From: Rhodococcus erythropolis NBRC 15567
GTDB taxonomy: Bacteria; Actinomycetota; Actinomycetes; Mycobacteriales; Mycobacteriaceae
Assembly: GCF_001552595.1 (NCBI RefSeq)
Contig: NZ_BCRM01000012.1
Span: forward strand, 1-64,000
Direction: 5' to 3'
DNA: 64,000 bases
Shown here piece by piece: positions 59,455-64,000 of the stretch (within the stretch, counting starts at the first letter, position 1; every line of letters begins with the position of its first letter). The notes beneath the pieces are model-generated. The model saw nothing but the letters and a program-made list of their open reading frames with translations. It made no database searches and was not told where the DNA came from. A program made the position numbers and the translations under genes.

Positions 59455-59534
59455 ATGCCGTCGATGGAAACTTCCTCCACGAGGGACTCCTCGACGAGGT
59501 CGTTCTCGAGCGCCTTGTTGTCACGATCTGACAT
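59439..59534 (-). CDS. mftA: Mycofactocin precursor peptide MftA
   Basis: A 31-residue peptide ending in IDGMCGVY, the conserved core whose last Val and Tyr become the cofactor. The leader is acidic (LENDLVEESLVEE). AGGAGG lies six bases before the ATG at 59534. It is the first gene of the minus-strand mft series. Confidence 0.97.
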   Translation of the reverse strand: MSDRDNKALENDLVEESLVEEVSIDGMCGVY

Positions 59535-59561
59535 GGATTCCTCCTGCGGTCGCACTCCGTC

Positions 59562-59586
59562 TGGAAGTCTGTAGATCAGACTTCCA
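59562..59586. promoter_or_regulatory. Candidate MftR operator
   Basis: TGGAAGTCTG (59562-59571) and its exact complement CAGACTTCCA (59577-59586), five-base spacer, 28 bases upstream of mftA in the divergent mftA/mftR region. A symmetrical site of this size suits a TetR dimer. MftR is known to control mft genes and to respond to long-chain acyl-CoA. Confidence 0.7.
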
Positions 59587-59684
59587 ACCTGGGAGTTGGT
59601 GGTCACTAGTGGGACTTCACTGTGACTCGGTTCACCACTGTAATGGCATCGAGTGCAGAATGACACACATGGAGCGAAAAAAGT

Positions 59685-60284
59685 ATGCGTAGCCGCAAGA
59701 AACCGTCCGCTCGGATAGGTCGTCGCCCCTCCACAACGAGGGAGGGAATCAGCACGATCGGCATCGAACTGTTCTCCACCGTCGGCTTCAACGAGGTGAG
59801 CGTCGACCAGATCGCCGACGCCGCCGGCATCGCGCGTCGGACTTTCTTTCGCTACTTTCCGTCCAAGAACGCCGTCCCCTGGGGCGACTTCGACGGACAT
59901 CTCGACGAGATGCGCGAGCACCTGGATTCACTGCCCGCTGACATACCGTTGGTCGACGCACTCGAATCCGCATTGTTGACGTTCAACACCTTCCCACCGG
60001 AAGAGACTGCGGTACATCGCAAACGGATGGAATTGATCCTCGAAGTTCCGACGCTTCAGGCATACTCTGTGGTGATGTACGAAGGTTGGCGGCAGGTGGT
60101 CGCCGACTACGTCGCACGCCGAATGAATCTCGAGCCGACCGATCACGGCCCACGCACGGTCGGCTATCTTCTGCTCGGGGTCGCCATGTCGGCGTACGAA
60201 CAGTGGCTCACCGACGATTCACTCGAGCTACCGGAACTCTTGAAAACAGGCACGCAGTCCTTGCGGACCGGCATCACCACCTGA
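59685..60284 (+). CDS. mftR: Mycofactocin system TetR-family regulator MftR
   Basis: A 199-residue TetR regulator: GIELFSTVGFNEVSVDQIADAAGIARRTFFRYFPSKNAVPWGDFD (residues about 27-70) holds the helix-turn-helix and the F-x-Y-F-P-S-K-x-A-V-x-W-G-D-F-D signature of MftR. It is divergent from mftA, with a palindrome between them. GGAGCG lies ten bases before the ATG. Its last codons and stop lie in the first copy of a 17-base tandem repeat. Confidence 0.95.
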   Translation: MRSRKKPSARIGRRPSTTREGISTIGIELFSTVGFNEVSVDQIADAAGIARRTFFRYFPSKNAVPWGDFDGHLDEMREHLDSLPADIPLVDALESALLTFNTFPPEETAVHRKRMELILEVPTLQAYSVVMYEGWRQVVADYVARRMNLEPTDHGPRTVGYLLLGVAMSAYEQWLTDDSLELPELLKTGTQSLRTGITT

Positions 60285-60304
60285 GAAGCATCACCACCTG
60301 AGAA
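60271..60304. repeat. 17-base tandem duplication across the mftR stop
   Basis: GCATCACCACCTGAGAA is present twice head to tail (60271-60287, 60288-60304). The TGA inside the first copy ends mftR; the second copy adds a second in-frame-like TGA in the spacer to mftM. Confidence 0.9.
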
Positions 60305-60312
60305 AGGCGATC

Positions 60313-61146
60313 ATGTCCACCATCACGAACGAACCGGTCCTGGATTCACTGGCACCGTCGACGCCGGGCTTGTGGTCGTTCGGGCATGTCACCGTCGAAC
60401 GTGTCGATTCCGGTCCGATCTCGCTCGATCGTCGAGGCGGCCGACTCCACGTCAGGCACTCCCTCACTCCCGCCGATCTGAGCGAGCGACTCGTAGCCGG
60501 AGTCACCTCGTCGATCCAGGACGCGGAGTTCGGTCAGGACGAATTCGAGTTGACGATGGTCGGACTGGTTCGGTCCACCGTGGACGGCGCTCTCGAATCC
60601 TGGACCACCTACTACCGGAACTCCCTTGCCGAACTACTCGACGGCACTGCAGATTTCGCGCCGATTCACGACAAAGCCGAAGAACTGGTTCGCGGTTCCG
60701 TACTCGATCTGGGTTCCTGCTTCGGTTTCCTGCCCCTGCGGCTCGCGCGCGCCGGAATGGACGTGACCGCCACGGACATCCTGCCCGGAACGATGATCCT
60801 GCTCGACGCGGTAGCCCCCGAACTCGGCATCACGATCGACACGGTGATCTGCGACGCGGGTGAAGTACCGGCACCGGACAACAGCGCCGACACCGTCACC
60901 GCAATTCATCTCCTCGAGCACGTCGACGACTCGGTCGGCGAAGCCGTGATCGCGCAGGCACTCCGAATCGCACGTCAACGGGTCGTCATAGCCGTCCCCT
61001 TCGAAGACGAAGCCACCGCGTGCCACGGCCACATCCGTACGTTCGATCTCGAGTCACTGCGTGCGGTCGGCCGGCAGACCGGTGTGCCGTTCGAGGTATT
61101 CGAGCATCACGGCGGCTGGTTGGTGCTGGATGCATCGGCCGCCTGA
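60313..61146 (+). CDS. mftM: Probable mycofactocin oligosaccharide methyltransferase MftM
   Basis: A 277-residue class I SAM methyltransferase: VLDLGSCFGFLPLRLARAGMDVTATD (motif I and II, about 132-157), then TVTAIHLLEHVDDSVGEAV and RVVIAVPFEDEAT. The N-terminal ESGPISLDRRGGRLHVRHSLTP-like stretch and overall length fit MftM, which methylates the glucose chain of mycofactocins. It begins 28 bases after mftR on the same strand, so it is probably cotranscribed with the regulator. The assignment rests on my recollection of the family plus location. Confidence 0.8.
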   Translation: MSTITNEPVLDSLAPSTPGLWSFGHVTVERVDSGPISLDRRGGRLHVRHSLTPADLSERLVAGVTSSIQDAEFGQDEFELTMVGLVRSTVDGALESWTTYYRNSLAELLDGTADFAPIHDKAEELVRGSVLDLGSCFGFLPLRLARAGMDVTATDILPGTMILLDAVAPELGITIDTVICDAGEVPAPDNSADTVTAIHLLEHVDDSVGEAVIAQALRIARQRVVIAVPFEDEATACHGHIRTFDLESLRAVGRQTGVPFEVFEHHGGWLVLDASAA

Positions 61147-61152
61147 AAAGAA

Positions 61153-61356
61153 CTAGCCTTCTTTCAGCGTATGGGCGACAAGTGCATTCGCGTGCCCATG
61201 CCCCATCCCGTGCTCCGACTTCAACCAATTCACCAATTCCATATGCTTGGTGAGGTCTGAGCTTCTGATCAGCTCTTGCCACTCACCGATCGGCCGACCG
61301 TATTTCTTCTCGATCGACGGAAAATACGACGCCGGGCCTTTCACGGGTTCAGTCAT
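61153..61356 (-). CDS. DUF4287 domain protein
   Basis: A 67-residue protein of the DUF4287 type: FPSIEKKYGRPIGEWQELI, then LVNWLKSEHGMGHGHANALVAHTL. It is a compact helical domain of unknown role, often found as a stand-alone small gene. It ends six bases from the mftM stop in convergent orientation. Confidence 0.85.
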   Translation of the reverse strand: MTEPVKGPASYFPSIEKKYGRPIGEWQELIRSSDLTKHMELVNWLKSEHGMGHGHANALVAHTLKEG

Positions 61357-61498
61357 GACCGGAATCTACCTCCACCGCCCGACAATATTCGCGCACCTGC
61401 GGTGCCCGCATGTCCGCACCTGCGGAATCGCTGGGTAGATACGCGACCATCGGATTATGGTCGAAGTACACCCACCCCAGAGCACAGGAGTTTCAGAG

Positions 61499-61711
61499 AT
61501 GCGACTGTCCACACGAAATCAACTCACCGGCACCATCACCGAGGTCAACCTCGGCACCGTCATGGCAACGGTCAAGGTGAAGTTGGACGGCGGCAACCAG
61601 ATCGTGACTTCGTCGATCACCCGCGACGCCGCACTGGATCTCGACCTCGAACCAGGCCAAGCTGCAACGGTATTCGTGAAGTCCACCGAGGTGACGATCG
61701 GCGTCGAATAA
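61499..61711 (+). CDS. TOBE-domain molybdopterin/molybdate-binding protein (Mop type)
   Basis: A 70-residue molbindin: MRLSTRNQLTGTITEVNLG, then VTSSITRDAALDLDLEPGQ and AATVFVKSTEVTIGVE. These are the hallmarks of a single TOBE/Mop domain that binds molybdate as an oligomer. AGGAG nine bases before ATG 61499 supports this start over the upstream one at 61457. No molybdate transporter genes are nearby. Confidence 0.9.
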   Translation: MRLSTRNQLTGTITEVNLGTVMATVKVKLDGGNQIVTSSITRDAALDLDLEPGQAATVFVKSTEVTIGVE

Positions 61712-61727
61712 CTGGTGATCGCTGCGA

Positions 61728-62153
61728 TCAGGGCCGGGTGAGATGCGTGGTCATCGTGTAGTTCTTGCTCGGCCCCGTCACGGTCCAGACGACCGCCCAA
61801 GCCGATCCATCTACTGCAGTGACGTCGATTCGCCCGCGGTAGGTGTCCGCACCGCACAGGTGCTCGACTTCCTCCCCCGGCGCCCAGTCGTGGAACTCTC
61901 TGCCGTCTTCGAATGTCACGGCCCATTCGAGGCCGCGCTTTGCAATGAACAGAGTCCGGAACACTGGCAATTCCAGATCGCCGTCACGCAGAGTGCCACT
62001 CTCGTACCAGCGCATCCGACCGTCACCGGCGTCGGAGATAGTGGTCTCGCCGAAGACATGCTTGGTGGAACCGGAAAGGCGGTCGACGATGTCGCGCTCG
62101 AAGTGCCACGTTCCTGCCAGCGCCCTCGGCTCGATCTTCGCGTCGTCAACCAT
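61728..62153 (-). CDS. DUF6314-like protein
   Basis: A 141-residue protein that reads like a lipocalin-type beta barrel: LAGTWHFERDIVDR at the start, RMRWYESGTL, FEDGREFHDW and CGADTYRGRIDV. I take it to be DUF6314; the function is unknown. It converges with the Mop-type gene, 16 bases apart. Confidence 0.7.
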   Translation of the reverse strand: MVDDAKIEPRALAGTWHFERDIVDRLSGSTKHVFGETTISDAGDGRMRWYESGTLRDGDLELPVFRTLFIAKRGLEWAVTFEDGREFHDWAPGEEVEHLCGADTYRGRIDVTAVDGSAWAVVWTVTGPSKNYTMTTHLTRP

Positions 62154-62257
62154 GTGACGATTCTAGTGACCCTGGACAAGGACTTGCGAAGGAGCCGAAC
62201 GCACTGCGTGGAGTATGTTCCGAGTACACCCGGAACACGCAGGAGATTCACACAGAC

Positions 62258-62734
62258 ATGAACGATTCGGCCGCCCTTCACCAACGCACAGTGTTCGCCG
62301 AAGATCTCGAGATCGGCCAAGTGATCCCATTGGGCTCGTATTCGGTGACCGAAGAGGAGATCGTCGAGTTCGCAACCCAGTGGGATCCCCAGTGGTTTCA
62401 CATCGACAAGGAAGCCGCCGGGTCCGGGGTCTTCGGCGGGTTGATCGCCAGCGGGCTGCACACCCTGTCGATCTGCCAGAAGTTGGTGGTCGACAGTCTC
62501 TACGACCAGTGGAACGTGATCGCCGGAAAGTCCATGCGCGACGTGAGCTTCCTACGTCCACTTCGCCCCGGTGACACCCTGAGCGGAAAGGTCACCGTCG
62601 ACAACGTCGTGTTCGACAATCGCGCGCGGGGATTGGTCACCATCACAGCGAAATTGGTCGACGCACACGGCAATCGCGTTCTCGACGTAGTCACTGACGC
62701 CTACCTGCACTGTCGCCCGACTCGCGGACAGTGA
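62258..62734 (+). CDS. MaoC-family hotdog dehydratase
   Basis: A 158-residue single-hotdog protein: EDLEIGQVIPLGSYSVTEEEIVEFA, then QWDPQWFHIDKEAA with the D-x-x-W/H catalytic Asp-His pair of R-specific enoyl-CoA hydratases, and GLIASGLHTLSI and LRPLRPGDTLSGKV. The reaction is likely hydration of an enoyl-CoA; the substrate is unknown. AGGAG lies about 11 bases before the ATG. Confidence 0.88.
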   Translation: MNDSAALHQRTVFAEDLEIGQVIPLGSYSVTEEEIVEFATQWDPQWFHIDKEAAGSGVFGGLIASGLHTLSICQKLVVDSLYDQWNVIAGKSMRDVSFLRPLRPGDTLSGKVTVDNVVFDNRARGLVTITAKLVDAHGNRVLDVVTDAYLHCRPTRGQ

Positions 62735-62833
62735 ATTATCGGTAAATTCCGCACCGCATTGTCTGAATTGCCGTACTTTCAGTGACGTTGCGACGCAACA
62801 GTACCCATCCCCGCAAACAGGAGTTCCTCACAC

Positions 62834-62923
62834 ATGAGCAGCCTCGGCGAGATCAATCCTCTCGGCATTCTTCAGATCCTCATCTACATGCTCTTCGGTG
62901 GGTCGTCCAGCACTCCCGAGTAG
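62834..62923 (+). CDS. Candidate 29-residue hydrophobic peptide
   Basis: ATG at 62834 with AGGAG nine bases before it opens a 29-codon frame ending at TAG 62923. The peptide has a polar start (SSLGEINP), a hydrophobic middle (GILQILIYMLFGG) and a polar tail (SSSTPE), so it could be a small membrane peptide. It is too short for routine gene callers. The spacing to the next gene is 44 bases. Confidence 0.5.
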   Translation: MSSLGEINPLGILQILIYMLFGGSSSTPE

Positions 62924-62940
62924 ACCCTAGCTTGCCATAG

Positions 62941-62971
62941 CCATAGTCAGCACCTAAGGTGCTGGCTATGG
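62941..62971. promoter_or_regulatory. Hairpin/palindrome covering the thioesterase start
   Basis: A 14-bp stem with one G-T pair and a 3-base loop (centre 62956) spans 62941-62971 and includes the ATG at 62968. In DNA it is nearly symmetrical, as an operator would be; in RNA it would bury the start codon. Confidence 0.6.
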
Positions 62972-63756
62972 CAATTAATAGTCAGGCGTCCGCGACGATA
63001 GCGCCGTCGACCGACGCAGCGTGTCATCACACCGAATTCGACTCCAGCTGGCGGAGTTTCGACGGCATTCAGGGCGGACTCGCCGTTGCACGGATGCTGC
63101 GAGTGGCTGCCGACGCGTCCGGAGCCGAACCTCTGGCAGTCACGGCGCACCTGGACCGCCCCGTCCCTCCGGGGCCGGCCGAGCTGACTGTCGACGATAT
63201 GCGGGGCGGGCGGACCGTCAGTTGCCACGTCACGCTGACCGGTTCGGGATCCGCTCTCGTTCGGCTAGCCCGCGACACAGGAGGCACAACGATGTCCGCC
63301 CCTGTCGCCGAACCGACTCCGGCCGACCCGTCAACCCTGCCGCCGCTGGAGATCCCGGTGGATTTTGTGCCGTTCTCCCAGCACCTCGACATCCGGCCGA
63401 TCAATTCCGCGAGGCCGTTCGCCGGTGGCGACGCCCCGGAATTCGACGTCTGGATCCGATTGCTCACAGACCTCGATTTCACGGCCCAAGAGCGCGCCGC
63501 GGTCCTTCTCGACGCGCTTCCGCCCGGATTGTTCGCGACACTGACGATGCCCGTGGCTATACCCACTATCGAGTTCACCGCGCATTTCACACCGGAGCAC
63601 CTCACGGCAGATCCCCGAACACTGTCACCGTGGTATCGCCTACGCCACGGGACCGCCTGGGCGACAGACACTCTCTGTGTTGACGAATCCGAACTGTTCG
63701 ACTCGACCGGACGGCTCGCTGCTCGGGCTCGACAGCTTCGTCGAATTCTGAGTTGA
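62968..63756 (+). CDS. Acyl-CoA thioesterase-like double-hotdog protein
   Basis: A 262-residue protein of the TesB/4HBT_3-like group: HTEFDSSWRSFDGIQGGLAVARML at the N-terminus (WxSFDGxQGG-type), and LTMPVAIPTIEFTAHFTPEHL with WYRLRHGTAWATDTLCVDESELFDSTGRLAARARQLRR at the C-terminus. Two hotdog halves in one chain would hydrolyse acyl-CoA. The ATG at 62968 or the GTG nine bases earlier may be the start; both sit in a hairpin. Confidence 0.83.
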   Translation: MAINSQASATIAPSTDAACHHTEFDSSWRSFDGIQGGLAVARMLRVAADASGAEPLAVTAHLDRPVPPGPAELTVDDMRGGRTVSCHVTLTGSGSALVRLARDTGGTTMSAPVAEPTPADPSTLPPLEIPVDFVPFSQHLDIRPINSARPFAGGDAPEFDVWIRLLTDLDFTAQERAAVLLDALPPGLFATLTMPVAIPTIEFTAHFTPEHLTADPRTLSPWYRLRHGTAWATDTLCVDESELFDSTGRLAARARQLRRILS

Positions 63757-63779
63757 ACTCCCAATTGAGTTCAGCCCTA

Positions 63780-64000
63780 CTACCCCTGGAGGTCGCGACG
63801 ACGGAACGCAACAAGCGATGCTGTCGAAAGCACTACTGCCACAACGATCATGGCCAGCAGCGGTAGAACTGTCACTGGCTCGGCGGGGGCACCCGGCACG
63901 TGGGTGAAGGGTGACAGATCCAGCACTACCTGTGGAAGCTTCAGCAACGTTCCGAGTTGCCCGAGCACGATGCATGCCGCCAAGATTCCCCAGGAGAGCG
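63780..64000 (-). CDS. ABC transporter permease, C-terminal end (partial)
   Basis: The last 73 codons of a membrane protein whose 5' part is beyond the right edge. Two hydrophobic segments (about LSWGILAACIVLGQLGTLL and VLPLLAMIVVAVVLSTASLVAF) and the ending RRRDLQG are typical of ABC-2-type permeases. The exact family cannot be set from this fragment. It converges with the thioesterase gene. Confidence 0.7.
   Translation of the reverse strand, partial: LSWGILAACIVLGQLGTLLKLPQVVLDLSPFTHVPGAPAEPVTVLPLLAMIVVAVVLSTASLVAFRRRDLQG

Overview
The window reads as chromosomal DNA of a high-GC actinobacterium, most likely a Rhodococcus of the R. erythropolis group. This is inferred from codon and base composition, from a complete mycofactocin locus with mft-associated OYE and SDR genes, from an Rv2498c-Rv2504c-like leucine operon, and from an NDMA-type alcohol dehydrogenase. 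No rRNA, tRNA, CRISPR array, phage or insertion sequence was seen.

Layout. (1) 1-10957, minus strand: the first 3652 codons of a giant non-ribosomal peptide synthetase (C-A-T, C-A-T, C-A-T, C, then off the left edge). Its first condensation domain and module resemble EntF. (2) 11417-18929, minus: a tightly coupled seven-gene operon for leucine/isovalerate catabolism (accD1-accA1-fadE19-maoC-citE-scoA-scoB), with a divergent TetR regulator at 19028. (3) 19676-29274: a mixed housekeeping/envelope stretch with a small alarmone synthetase, a GlsB-type membrane protein, a dicarboxylate/amino-acid symporter, two exported proteins of unknown role, an MMPL transporter and an M28-like peptidase. (4) 29329-36985, minus: an alcohol-to-acyl-CoA module (acyl-CoA synthetase, AcoR-like regulator, aldehyde dehydrogenase, NDMA-dependent alcohol dehydrogenase) and an MHS transporter. 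Two nearly identical 44-bp palindromes lie at the ends of the four-gene module. (5) 37220-46744, minus: ethanolamine use (HAD phosphatase lipoprotein, eutC, eutB, permease), DUF779 protein, acetaldehyde dehydrogenase and a GAF regulator. (6) 46850-61146: the mycofactocin locus. mftA-B-C-D, OYE, SDR, OYE, a DUF222/HNH gene with a LexA-type box, and mftE-F-G are on the minus strand. mftR and a probable mftM are on the plus strand. (7) 61153-64000: small conserved genes, a hotdog dehydratase, a 29-residue peptide ORF, an acyl-CoA thioesterase and the end of an ABC permease.

How it fits together. Region 4 carries an enzyme family known to need mycofactocin as electron acceptor, and region 6 makes that cofactor (MftA-F, probably MftM) and reoxidises it (MftG). 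Region 5 turns ethanolamine into acetaldehyde and then acetate. Together 29-61 kb looks like a regional concentration of alcohol, aldehyde and amino-alcohol oxidation around one redox cofactor. Shared promoter sequence boxes upstream of the acyl-CoA synthetase, aldehyde dehydrogenase and (partly) acetaldehyde dehydrogenase genes suggest common control. The DUF222/HNH gene separates mftEFG from the rest of the mft genes.
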